Positions 1-9,763 of a stretch of DNA of 64,000 bases are shown here, one piece after another (positions within the stretch are counted from its first letter, which is position 1; each line of letters starts with the position of its first letter). The translations under genes were made by a program, and so were the position numbers. Below the pieces are notes generated by a model. It was not told the DNA's origin. It saw nothing but the letters and a program-made list of their open reading frames with translations, and ran no database searches. This stretch comes from Ornithodoros turicata (lineage: Eukaryota; Arthropoda; Arachnida; Ixodida; Argasidae): contig NC_088207.1 in assembly GCF_037126465.1 (NCBI RefSeq), forward strand, positions 248,001-312,000, read 5' to 3'.

Positions 1-615
1 CCTAATTGAGAAACGGGTGTATTGCCTTCCACCAAGATGAAACTTTAGATGAACATTTGTTTTGGCTGCACTGATAAAACGATATTTCTAGGACGGCCAT
101 GTCAAAAAGGTTTGTAGAAGGGGTAGTGGGCATAAAAAAGTTATTTGTACTTTTCACATAAATGGCATGATTTAATATCTAAATTACAAATGTTGTGCAC
201 CTCACCACATAACCGCTGCTGCGTTGCACTCAACTATATATAGCAAACTTTTTTATTCACTACAAGGAAGAACACAGCAGGTGCGAGTGCTGTAGCCACA
301 AGTGTTAAGAAAGTAATTGTCAATATTCGTGTACATATGTATAACAATAAAAAATTACCATTTTCTTGCAGAAGCAGCCTTTTGTGTCTTATTATCAGAT
401 AGCTGAACAGTACAAAGATTTCAGATAGTAATGCACACACCATTTTTACATGGATAAGGTATATCCTATGGATGCAATGTAACTAGCTTTGGGTTGGAAA
501 GTTTATTAAACAGGCTGAAATAAATAGAGTACTAATATAGTACTAATATAAATAAAATATTCGATGCTAGAGATTTAAAACATCACATGCACATGATGTC
601 CAGTGGATGTTACTG
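1..615. other. intergenic, no gene seen
   Basis: AT-rich DNA with no open frame showing a recognisable protein and no obvious terminal inverted repeats. I see nothing I can name here. Confidence 0.6.
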
Positions 616-619
616 AATT

Positions 620-860
620 ATTGTAAAGCTATTTTCTGGACGTCCATTACCAGTCTATAAAATATCTAATGAAAGACATTTCAAAACGTGGCCATACATG
701 ACATGTCCACTGGATATTTGAAATTAATGTCAAGGTGTTTTCTGGACGTCCAGCAGCCGGTATTAGGAATATCCATGGAAGGTCCATTAGACAAATCTGA
801 ACGGTTACGGATATCGTGCAGATATCAAATATCCAGTGTCGAACATTCTCTGAATGTCTA
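620..860. repeat. cluster of GGACGTCC / GGATATCC-type palindromic octamers
   Basis: Two near-identical TTTTCTGGACGTCC blocks lie at about 633 and 739. Between and after them are related octamers such as GGATATTT, ATATCCATGG and GGATATCG. The same texture recurs at about 7,715-7,935, 8,935-9,060, 12,180-12,360 and 16,380-16,620, so it looks like a dispersed degenerate repeat family. No coding content. The family identity is unknown to me. Confidence 0.5.
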
Positions 861-869
861 CAGGATGTA

Positions 870-1110
870 AAATGGTTGTATGGGCTGCTCATCAGCTGCT
901 CACACAGCTCACACGGTCAATGTGATTTCACATTCCGCTCGTTGGACATCTCACAGCGCTCATTCGTTTGCTCATAACTGCTCGTAACGCTCACTGCTGT
1001 GCACATACCCCCCCGCTCCCCTTTTCCTCTTGCTCATTGGCTTGCTCACAGTGCTCGTAACGCTGCTCACAGCGCTCATAATTTCTCATATATGGGAGCT
1101 TATGACATTT
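870..1110. repeat. degenerate GCTCA-rich simple repeat
   Basis: The stretch repeats variants of 'gctcacagcgctcat' and 'gctcgtaacgctcac' many times, including around 890-1,080, so it is a degenerate minisatellite with a period near 15-25 bp. It lies directly before a LINE fragment. No open frame of interest. Confidence 0.6.
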
Positions 1111-1116
1111 TTCAGC

Positions 1117-1735
1117 AGGGATAATTGTTTGTCTCAGTTGATTCCCCTCACCTGCACTTCCGCAACCGCACGGAATGACGTCACACTCACTTCATATTTT
1201 TCTTTCCTTCTCGTTGGAGACAATCTTCTGCCCCACGCCCCCATTGGTGTTTCTGACCTACGTCATCATGGTGTTACTGTCGGTGGGGCTTCCTTAGCTG
1301 CAGAGGCAGGGCGAAACTTTAAAACTGGCTTATTTAACATGAAAGCTGCTTTCGGAAGATAAATTTAGCCAGGTTCGACGACTTGCACCGGTCGTCTACA
1401 GTGTTATCGCAGCATGCAACTTTGCCGAAACAGAGGGTAACAACATCATCATCCAGTGGATCCCTGGGCACTGTGGTATCAGGGGAAATGAAAGGCGGAC
1501 CAGGTTGCTCGAATTGCTCACCATAAAAAAACTACTCATAAAATCTACTTCTACTACTACTACTATAAAAAGTACTTGCTTTCCTCCATACGTTGTCGCC
1601 TGTCTAAAACCACGTGGACAAGTGACGTCATGAATCAATCGTTCCTGGACCTCCTGCCTCCAATCGAAGATGCCAAGGCCGTTAGAGTTCGTCACCCGTC
1701 GCCTGCGACTCAACGTCCCGTACGCAGCATCCGGG
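1117..1735 (+). mobile_element. LINE fragment with RNase H remnant (I/R1-like), copy R4
   Basis: This segment matches the 3' part of the long repeat copies at 20,985-21,758 and 52,975-53,600, starting from the shared GGATAATTGTTTGTCTCAG. Around 1,435-1,500 it encodes a typical RNase H C-terminal signature (IIIQWIPGHCGI then GNE). This motif is found in LINEs of the I and R1 groups that carry an RNase H after reverse transcriptase. The following stretch (1,620-1,735) matches the region before the C-terminal zinc-knuckle in the other copies but stops before it. The frame is broken by shifts, so this is a dead 5'- and 3'-truncated fragment. The clade assignment is inference, because no reverse transcriptase is present. 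Confidence 0.7.
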
Positions 1736-1828
1736 GGAGGGGGATATATTTATTAGACGAAAAGGAAAAAAAAAAAATAACGGGGTAAAGGTCAGCCAAA
1801 CGGGACGTCGGCTTGCTATTTCAAAAAA

Positions 1829-1854
1829 TACATAAATAAATAAATAAATAAAAT
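1829..1854. repeat. (AAAT)n microsatellite
   Basis: Short run of TAAA/AAAT tetranucleotides followed by AATTAAG. Simple-sequence repeat only. Confidence 0.85.
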
Positions 1855-1859
1855 TAAGA

Positions 1860-2490
1860 AATATGAGATAAATGAAACGGACGCGACGGAACAGCACGTT
1901 AGTTAGTTGATTATTAGGTTAGTAAAAGTTCGGTGTTTGCATTTCCATGTTCAGGTTAGTCTAAGTGGGCTTTGGCAGTTTCCGCGCAGAAACAGCTAGA
2001 TAACGTTTATTTACAGTAGTTTACTTTGCAACGGGGACTTCGATCACGTTATTTAGAGATACGGCCAATTTTTCGAGACCGGTTCCCTGGATTTTCCATC
2101 TTTCGACAATCCTTGCTAGTTGCACGTTGGTGACCCAAAACCTGTAGCCGTCTGTCTTTGCACGGCGAACAAAGGGAGGCCTTCTCATGAAGATACGGAA
2201 AAGCTCCGGGTCACTGGGGATTCTCCGCTGAACTAGTGTCTACGCCTACCCTGTCTATGTCTATTCTACGCTGAACGAAAGGTCTGGTGTAATGTGAAGT
2301 ACCCTGTGAAAACCAAGGAGTGTCTAAAAATATAGTACTGAAGTTTCCGGGTAAGAATCAGAGCGTTATGAGACAGAAATCGTGCTCCGAGACCTCGTCG
2401 CGCGTCAAGTTCCTTTCATGTTATCTTGTCCATTTATACATAAAGATTGAGTTCAAGGAGTTATTCCAAAATCCTAAGATGTTTGGAGAA
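1860..2490. other. no gene recognised
   Basis: No frame encodes a recognisable protein. The string TTGGTGACCC near 2,129 resembles what follows some LTRs, but I could not find a paired repeat, so no LTR element is claimed. Confidence 0.5.
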
Positions 2491-2491
2491 G

Positions 2492-2583
2492 GCGTTTGAT
2501 CGAAGACCGCTTTGTCGCAAGCCGTTCGATCGAATGCCGGTTGATCGACGACGTTTGTTCGAAAGACGTTTTTCCGAAGGGAG
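2492..2583. repeat. 15-bp minisatellite with TTCGATCGAA core
   Basis: About six head-to-tail copies of a roughly 15-bp unit of the type GTTTGATCGAAGACC. Variants include GTTCGATCGAATGCC, GGTTGATCGACGAC and GTTTGTTCGAAAGAC. The unit carries the palindrome TTCGATCGAA. Because the period is a multiple of three, every frame is open and low-complexity peptides appear on the minus strand. These are not evidence of a gene. Confidence 0.75.
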
Positions 2584-3460
2584 TTCGAAGCTCACAGCGT
2601 GTCCTCTTTTTCTGTAACTTTTGATTCGAACATATGGAGCATGAGGCAATCAGTGTCCTGTCCTTTTTGTTGGTTTCTTGCTTTTTTTCAGCTAAAGAGG
2701 GGAGACCACTTCTTGCTTTCACATGTCAAGCGTCCTGGAACAGCTGATCGCACCAGTCCGACATACGTTAGTAGTAGAAAGGGGAAGATACTCATGACAA
2801 GATATACTGGTAACCATCGGCACCACCCGCTCCAGGTAGGAAGGTATTTGGAGCAAGATACTTTGCCCAAGGAGGAGCGCGCGCCAAGACCGCCCCGCGC
2901 GTTTCGCGGCCGCACGTCGCATAGAGAGGGGTTTCCTTGTCACATTCGAGCATGCATGGACGTGCAAAGTACATCTTATTCCCTTTCCACATCTTTTATT
3001 ACATCCTTGAGCGGGGAGTGTTTTCCTACCACACTTAACATAGGATACATTCCTTCTCAAGACACGCAATCAACAGACATACACATTTGTACAAGTGAAA
3101 AATATTTTATTAATGCCAATTAAAGCCAATGGTGCTGGGGATTGCCAATTGTGTTGCCAATCTGTGTGATGGAGAAAACCCCAGTGGAAAAACCTTCACA
3201 CCTGAAACAGAAGAAACATACAAGACAGTACGCATTTTCTGCAACCGAAAATATGTTTATTCCATATGTAATAATTCAAATAATGATTCTGTTAAACTTT
3301 CTTCTCGCCCGTAAGGGCGTTCGGATCTGAAAGATAACATAAAATCAGCATTCGTCACCTTGCTTACCCAACCAGATGACTCACTGCAGCAGTAGCAGCA
3401 ATGATCTGAAAGGGAACCTAATATTAAGAACAAGATCCAAACTTCCATTCACTTATACAT
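2584..3460. other. mostly unassigned; short match to the long-repeat 3' end
   Basis: Positions about 2,713-2,770 match the 3' end of the long repeat (compare 28,650-28,690 and 53,865-53,910, sharing AAGCGTCCTGGAACAGCTG). The rest, including a plus-strand open stretch at 2,599-3,123, shows no protein signature. I call no gene. Confidence 0.5.
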
Positions 3461-3474
3461 ATGCTGCATAGGGG

Positions 3475-4118
3475 GGCCAGGGTAACCTGAAAACAAAAGA
3501 CAACAACTATTAATATCATCTACATAAAATGATATGCCATTGGAACTCTATATCCTGAAGGAGAACGCTCACTATACATACACGGCATGGTGGAGTCAGG
3601 GTAGTCTGGAAACAAAGACAACAACTATTCATATCATCTACTTAAAATGATATGCCATTAGAACTCTGTATCCTGAAAGAGAACGTTCACTAGTACATAC
3701 ACTGCATTGGGGGGGGGGGGGGGGCAGGGTAGTATGAAAACAAAGACAACAACTATTAATATCATGTACATAAAGTGATATGCCATTGGAACTCTAGATC
3801 CTGAAAGAGAACGTTCACTAATACATACACTGCATTGAGGGGCCATAGTAGTCTGAAAACAAAGGCAACAACTATTAATATCATCGACATAAAATGATAT
3901 GTCATTGGAACTCTATATCCTGAGAGAGCACATTCACTAATACATACACTGCATGGCTGGGCCAGGGTAATCTGAAAACGAACGCAACTATTAATATCAT
4001 CTACATAAAAATGATATGACAATAGACCTAAATAATCTGAAGGAGAACATTCACTAATACATATGCTGCATTGGGGGGGAATAGTAATCTGAAAACGAAG
4101 ACAACAACTATTAATATC
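3475..4118. repeat. about 121-bp tandem minisatellite, roughly 5 copies
   Basis: A unit containing GACAACAACTATTAATATCAT, then AAAATGATATGCCATTGGAA, then GAACGTTCACTAATACATAC repeats head to tail about five times with 5-15% divergence. Copies are separated by variable G-runs (up to 17 G at about 3,710). Open frames within it are by-products of the repeat. Confidence 0.9.
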
Positions 4119-4372
4119 AAGCATGGTAACGAGACCTATAACTATACTCACTGTCCGGTGGTGGTATCCAGTGAGTATCTAAAAAGATATCTGCAATTAA
4201 GATCAAACATGGAAACAGGATCTATAACTACACTCACTGTCTGGTTGTTGGTACCAGGTGATCATCTAAAAGATATTTGCAATTAAGATCAAACATGGAA
4301 ACGGGATCTATAACTATACTCACTTTCCGGTGGTGGTTCCAGGTGATTATCTAAAAAGATATTTGCTATTAA
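4119..4372. repeat. about 87-bp tandem minisatellite, 3 copies
   Basis: Directly abutting the 121-bp array is a second array. Its unit starts at CATGGAAACRGGATCTATAAC and includes CTCACTGTCCGGTGGTGG and TCTAAAAAGATATTTGCAAT. Three copies are visible. The first copy begins inside the last truncated 121-bp unit. Confidence 0.85.
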
Positions 4373-5262
4373 GACCAGCTAATCAAAGTCCCATATGCTG
4401 GTACATACTTTCGTTCGTTACCAAACAAACTGAGTCATCTGAAATGAAACTCATATATTAACATGAAATCAATGAAATGTCGCTAATACATACAGGTTGG
4501 TGGTGGTGACTCAGAAGCTGAAAAGAAAGGAACTTTAGATATTTCTCGCTTTTCATATTCGCCATTTCCTTACCGTCTTCGAGGTAAAACACTGGGCTCG
4601 ATGTGAATACTGAGAAAGATAATATTCTTGAGAAAACTAACCCCCCCCCCTTGAGGAGAAAAAACACCAAACCTCACCACTATCATCATCGTCTTCAATA
4701 GTAGAACTCGAGAAAACTGAGAAAGACAACTTTCGTAAGAAACCTAACTTTAAGGTAAAAACCATCAAAACTTACCACCATTGTTGGCCATGTTGCTTCG
4801 AAGTGATGCTCTAGGAACCAAATCTTCATTTTTTTTAAAACTGACGCATCCTCATTATCATATCATATCCTCTCCTACATTGTATAAATGACTTTTAGAA
4901 ACAAGGGGGTGGGCTGGAGAAATCCGCATGTAGCAAAAGGCTTTGTTGTAAACAACCAATTGCAAACTAAGGAAAATGCAACCAATAGGGAAAGTATGCA
5001 CATCCTTTCCATCGGTTTCCATTTCAACATCCCCCTCACAGTCGACGATGGAAGTGCAGAAGAGCTACGCGGTCTCTGAGGACGATTGTGTGTATAGAAA
5101 GTTTTCCCGTTTTTCCCTCTCTAAAAATGTGATTCTTTGTTCAGATTCTGATTGTCTTCTGATTGGTGATCTTCCTCTTGAAGACACCACCCAGAACTTT
5201 CTTTATACAATGATGAGCATCTTTACTAGTTTCAACCGCACCGGCTTTCAACACACATAACA
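4373..5262. other. no gene recognised
   Basis: AT-rich flank of the Penelope-like element. Plus-strand open stretches at 4,888-5,260 have no recognisable domain. A run of nine C lies at about 4,641. Confidence 0.5.
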
Positions 5263-5315
5263 AAATACAGTTAACGTTTCGGGTCCCATTCGGGACCCAT
5301 CATCAGAATGACGCT
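5255..5315 (-). ncRNA. hammerhead-ribozyme-like motif (Penelope terminal), minus strand
   Basis: On the minus strand the core CTGATGA (5,300-5,306) is followed by a 7-bp hairpin (GGGTCCC GAAT GGGACCC) and GAAA (5,277-5,280). These are the three conserved parts of a hammerhead. Hammerhead motifs are an established feature of the terminal repeats of Penelope-like elements. One extra base sits between CTGATGA and stem II. Stem III is weak here (ACGTTAACTGT), so self-cleavage of this copy is uncertain. Confidence 0.65.
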
Positions 5316-7105
5316 GTCCTGGTCGTCACCGGGTATTTACGTAGAAGAGGAGCGTAGCACTCTGGGAGGGGGCCTGGTTGTCGATTGATAGCTTCTTTTG
5401 TTTTCTTTATGTGCCATGGTCTCATCACCCCCATTTGTTCTTTTTCGCCAGAATGCATGGGTTGTCCAGGTCTAACACGTGTCCTGTTTTGCGCGCGTGT
5501 TCACACAGTTCTGTTGGGTTTGTTGCTGATTTCTCGATATCTTTCTTGTGTTCCTTCATTCTTGTTCGTGACTTCCTTCCTGTTTCTCCGATGTACACGG
5601 CAGGGCAATCTTGACAAGATGCCTTGTATACGACGCCTCGTTCTTCTTCCGGTGGTGTTCTGTCCTTGGGGTGGCTTAGTACGTTCCTCAGTGTTGTCGT
5701 GGGCTTAAATGCAGTTTTAATGTTCACCTGGGAGAGCACCCGTCTAATTGGTTCTGACACACCCTTCAGGTAGGGGATGGTAACGTACATGGGTCTTTCT
5801 TGACTACTTTCCGCCTGTTCCGGGCGTGTATTCATCATTCGGTGGTATGTATCACAGATAAATTGCTCGGGGTATGCCCTTCTTCGTAGATCCGCTTTGG
5901 CCTTTGTTATTTCTTCATGTCTTGTCTGATGATCTGAAGGGATCTTCATGGCACGCGAAAGCAGGAAACGAACAACCGATCGCTTGTGTTCAAGAGGGTG
6001 CCCCGAACCATAATGCAGGACCTGACATGTGTCGCACGGTTTTCTGTAAACCGAGGTCTTCAAGTTTCCGCACGGGTCTCTTTGCACGAGGACATCCAAG
6101 AAGGCGATCTTTTTCTCTTTCTCCTCCTCGCACGTGAACTGGATGTTAGGATGAATGCTGTTCAGGTTGTCAAAGAATGTGTTGGTGAAATTCTTCTTAA
6201 TAATCACAAATGTGTCGTCAACATAACGTCTGTAAAAGGTGATGAATTGTCCTGCGTCCTCTAAGGCCTTGTCTTCAACAAACTACATGACTAAGTTGGC
6301 AATGGTCGTTGAAATTGGGCTGCCCATGGGGCATCCGTCGGTTTGTTTAAAGAACCTGTTCTTGAATTTGAAGAAGGTTTATCCGAGGCACAACTTTAAA
6401 AGTTCTAAAATGTCTTCAACTGAAAGATCAGTGCGGTCTTCTAAGTCAACGTCAGCTCTCAGCTTCGTTCGAACTACGAACAGAGCTACGTCAATGGGCA
6501 CGTTTGTAAACAGGGAGATGACATCAAAAGACATCATGACGTTGCCATCGTCTATGCGGATGTCACGGATGAGCTCACAAAATTCCGCAGAGTTCTTCAC
6601 CGACCGGTCGTTCTTGTACATTAAAGGTGCCAACAGTTCAGCCAGGAATTTAGACACGTTATAGGACGGTGCACCTATGAAGGACACAATGGGGCGCAGG
6701 GGACAATTGTTCTTGTGAACTTTCGGTAGGCCATATATCTTCGGTGTCGCTCCGTCGGAGGTGAAAAGTTTCCAGTACAGACTGTCCGTAATTAGTTTCT
6801 TAGTTCTGAGTTTCCTGAGCGCGGCAACAATCTTTCTCTCAGATGCAACTGTTGGGTCACCCGATAGTTCGCTGAAATGGGAGCGGTCTTGAAGGATGGA
6901 CTCCATCTTGCTGTCGTAATCGTCACGATTCAGTATCACAGTCGCTTTGCCTTTATCGGCGGGCAAAATAACAATTGTATCGTCGTTACGAAGGTCTTTT
7001 AGAGCATTTTGTTCAGCTTTTGTGATGTTTTTAGGCGGAAGGTTTGCGTTCTGTAGTATTCCGATTACTTTGTTCCTCGCCGCTATGGCTGTCCGTCTAA
7101 TTGGT
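5306..7105 (-). pseudogene. Penelope-like reverse transcriptase / GIY-YIG endonuclease (broken)
   Basis: Reading from 7,105 downward, the reverse transcriptase starts with the N-terminal region containing VILPADKGKATVILN. It continues through palm motif A (FDVISLFTNVP), the GSPIS motif near 6,300-6,325 and the catalytic YVDD at 6,214-6,225. It ends with a GIY-YIG endonuclease (GVVYK..., CPAVYIGETGR..., EH) around 5,450-5,640. Penelope-like enzymes have exactly this RT plus C-terminal GIY-YIG layout. In-frame stops interrupt it at 6,379-6,381 (TAA) and 6,283-6,285 (TAG). A one-base loss in a G-run near 5,428 shifts the last about 40 codons relative to the intact plus-strand copy. It is a pseudogene, and the far N-terminus is replaced by the junction with the inverted copy. 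Confidence 0.9.
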
Positions 7106-7586
7106 TCTGACATCCTACCTGAAGGGTTTGTCAGAACCAATTAGACGGGTGCTCTCCCAGGTGAACATTAAAACTGCATTTAAGCCCACGACAACACTGA
7201 GGAACGTACTAAGCCACCCCAAGGACAGAACACCACCGGAAGAAGAACGAGGCGTTGTATACAAGGTATCTTGTCAAGATTGCCCTGCCGTGTACATCGG
7301 AGAAACAGGAAGGAAGACACGAACAAGAATGAAGGAACACAAGAAAGATATCGAGAAATCAGCAACAAACCCAACAGAACTGTGCGAACACGCGCGCAAA
7401 ACAGGACACGTGTTAGACCTGGACAACCCATGCATTCTGGCGAAAAAGAACAAATGGGGGGTGATGAGACCATGGCACATAAAGAAAACAAAAGAAGCTA
7501 TCAATCGACAACCAGGCCCCCTCCCAGAATGCTACGCTCCTCTTCTACGTAAATACCCGGTGACGACCAGGACAGCGTCATTCTGA
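7101..7586 (+). pseudogene. Penelope-like GIY-YIG endonuclease, 5'-truncated inverted copy
   Basis: Plus-strand frame of about 160 codons that matches the C-terminal third of the minus-strand element. It starts at YLKGLSEPIRRVLSQVN and covers the GIY-YIG domain (VVYKVSC, VYIGETGR, RMKEHKKDI) to a natural stop after TASF. It has no palm domain, so it cannot be an active polymerase. The reading frame itself is unbroken, including the six-G run that lost a base in the other arm, which suggests the duplication is not much older than the other decay. It is classed as a pseudogene because it is a truncated terminal duplication. Confidence 0.88.
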
Positions 7587-7636
7587 TGATGGGTCCCGAA
7601 TGGGACCCGAAACGTTAACGTAAACGGTCCTCAAAC
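7563..7636 (+). ncRNA. hammerhead-ribozyme-like motif (Penelope terminal), plus strand
   Basis: The core CTGATGA is at 7,583-7,589, stem II GGGTCCC-GAAT-GGGACCC follows, and GAAA is at 7,609-7,612. Stem III is ACG-TTAA-CGT, with the predicted cleavage position after A7622. A distal stem I is possible between AGGA before the core and TCCT after it. The motif is the mirror partner of the one at 5,255-5,315. One extra base lies before stem II, as in every copy in this window. Confidence 0.7.
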
Positions 7637-8015
7637 GCACACAGACGCAGCACAACAGCAAGGCAAACCCGCCACAACACAACATTAAGCCGCCCAGTCA
7701 GCCATATACAACCTTAGGATGTCCCATGGAGTAACGACCTCGGATAACCAGACGTCCTCAGGACGTCGGGAAACTTCCCACGGATGGAAATTGTACTAAC
7801 ATAGTTTGTTCAATGTTACCGCCCGAACCGGTCTACAGGACATCCTGGCCGACGAACAGAGGACACATTTTGGATAATCTGAGGCATGCAGGGGGCCGTT
7901 CTGTGGTTATCCTGTGGACGCGGTGGCAGGTTTTTGTTGGGTTCTACAGGTACTATATGATTTGATTTCTCTATTTTATTTACTTGTGGTGGTTACACAG
8001 TAAAGACAGCATATA
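7637..8015. repeat. unassigned flank with GGACGTCC-type island
   Basis: From about 7,715 to 7,935 the sequence holds GGATGTCC, GACGTCC, AGGACGTCG, AGGACATCC and related octamers, like the islands at 620-860 and 12,180-12,360. No coding content is seen. Confidence 0.45.
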
Positions 8016-8019
8016 CAGA

Positions 8020-8800
8020 ACAAAGAACGTTTATTGCACAATAAGAAACTTCAAAGCGGCACATCTGTGAGTGCTACAGTCCCTTAGTCTGGAGGAATGT
8101 AGTTCGCGTGAAAGTCAGCTTCCATTTCTTCACTGCAAAAGAACAGGTTTCAGATTTTTCTGGAGCATCCTAGCTATAGCTTTCACAACACTGAGCATAG
8201 CTTTATTTTGTCACCATCAGTTAATTCCATGCGTCGTTCTAGACCTACACAGATACATTTGTCACGAACGCAAAATGCACCTCTGAACCAGCCGTACGAC
8301 CTGCATCCAAATCAGAAATACTACCTGAAAACACTTCGCTATCCGAAATGTATGGCACTCTGACAGGACAGGTGTACCCAGTACCCACTTCAATCACTGA
8401 TGTTACCGCTTGTGCGAACACCGTTTGTTGCTTGACATATCCGTAGCTGATGTTCTCAGCTGTTGTGATAACTTGGAGACCGCAATATGGCGGCCAGCTC
8501 CCTGACCTGTTGTGGAAGACGAATATGAGCTGCGTCTGCTCGCCGTTCTGTTTTTGCATAGCTTACCTGTACACGTTGCTGCTTCAGCAATACTTTAACT
8601 GAAGCGTGCACAAGTACCAACTTGTGTAGCTGACACACTCATCGACGGGCAAACTGGTCAAAACCAACCGCCACGGCCGCCTGCCCACTGTTGCCAGCCG
8701 TGAGCTGCTCTCGATTTCGTGCATGATCTCCTACCCCAGTCAAAAATGCATCGCGGTAATGAACTACATTTTGGGATCACGAGCACCAACAAAGAAAAAC
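8020..8800 (-). other. unrecognised minus-strand open frames with poly(A) signal
   Basis: A minus-strand open frame covers 8,245-8,559 (about 104 codons). Another frame covers about 8,456-8,638, with further open sequence up to about 8,790. A consensus AATAAA lies just downstream on the same strand at about 8,032. I do not recognise any domain. It lies 3' of the Polinton-type gene remnants on the same strand, so it could be another element gene with a frameshift or an unrelated exon. I assign no function. Confidence 0.3.
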
Positions 8801-8934
8801 TTGCGAGTCAGGTACACTAGATTAATGCTTATTGAAGTCGCAGCACTAATTCTAATCGAATTTCACTGCGAAGTCTACTGACACGGATGCCCACACGACG
8901 TCCTCTGTCCATCCAACGTCCGTAGTTCATTGTA

Positions 8935-9065
8935 TAATTTTGGGACATTAGATATCCTACGATTAGATATCCTATATTTAAGGGTATCCTACGGAGATCT
9001 ATAGGACATCGATTCAGGCAGTTTGTTCTTGGATAATAACCGGACATCCGTAGGACAGATGTGGT
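8935..9065. repeat. GGATATCC / GGACATCC motif island
   Basis: Contains GGACATTAGATATCC, AGATATCCTATA, GGGTATCCTACGGAGATC, AGGACATCG and GGACATCCGTAGGACAG in about 130 bp. Same texture as the other islands. Confidence 0.5.
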
Positions 9066-9484
9066 TGACTGGGCGTGTAGGGAAGGAGCAGAGGAGCCGA
9101 CGCTAACGACATCTATGTGTTCAGATTCAAATTATGCCGTCAGAGATTTCTACCAGCGACGTTCTCTCAAATTAAGCGTCCATCACTGAAACCAACACTT
9201 TGTTTTGAACTGTAAATGACACATTTGAGCTTCAGTTATTACTACACCTATACCGGCTGCACCTTTCTACTTTTTGTCCCAGACATGCATAATAGATCCT
9301 GTCTGGACGTTCCCTCGCGCGCCATATCGCGCACGGGGAAGCGCTTAGCGATTTGGGCGGAGACGGCGCTTAAAAGAACGTTCGCCGGATGTACGCTACA
9401 GACTGTGGACATTTGGATCTATATCATGTACATCCGACGGACGTTCGGTGTTGTTGGGGAAAGTCCACAGTGTGAGCTGTAAGT

Positions 9485-9660
9485 GCTTTGAATGCATTTC
9501 TCACAATACTGGTAGATCGAGCAGCTCTTCTTCAATCGGTGGTAGACCAAAGCTGTCCACACAAATGTACTTGTCATTCCTGTCTCTCATGTACAATAGC
9601 CAGTGCTATCCAGGACCATTGTGTGGGTGTGTATTGATAACTCAACACTACAACCCTTCT
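9485..9660 (-). pseudogene. adenain-like cysteine protease fragment (Polinton PRO)
   Basis: The minus-strand frame through 9,641-9,505 shows an NT motif followed by PG, then HW (9,600-9,605), then VDSFGLPP (about 9,542-9,560). This is the spacing of the catalytic His and acidic residues in adenovirus-type (C5) proteases, which mature the virion proteins of adenoviruses and Polintons. An in-frame TAG (9,606-9,608) sits immediately before the HW pair. Further stops lie just upstream, and another is at 9,501-9,503. The catalytic Cys region is not seen. The remnant is short and dead. The call rests on motif order plus its position right after the capsid gene. Confidence 0.62.
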
Positions 9661-9763
9661 GTCATTAAACTTGGTACCATATCAATTGCGAAGGTCCCGC
9701 GATACACATTCAAAGTTTCATGGTTCACAGAAAACAATAATTCCGGATCAAACACATTCATGC

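Larger units (their letters stand above)
5265..7622 (-). mobile_element. Penelope-like element with inverted, truncated second copy (fold-back)
   Basis: The minus strand reads as a Penelope-like retroelement from about 7,105 down to 5,272. A second, 5'-truncated copy of the same element lies on the plus strand from about 7,111 to 7,619. The two terminal about 505-bp segments (5,272-5,776 and 7,111-7,619) are therefore a long inverted repeat, with only scattered mismatches. Penelope-like elements commonly carry such inverted or tandem terminal duplications. Each outer end carries a hammerhead-like motif. No target duplication was found. All coding sequence of the longer copy is broken, so the element is dead. 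Confidence 0.88.

Noticed and set aside
2120..2140. TTGGTGACCC as the primer-binding site of a BEL/Pao or other LTR element
   Set aside because: No paired LTR, no gag or pol sequence nearby. The short match alone is not evidence.
3762..4151. 129-codon minus-strand open frame
   Set aside because: Its repeated peptide simply reflects the 121-bp minisatellite.
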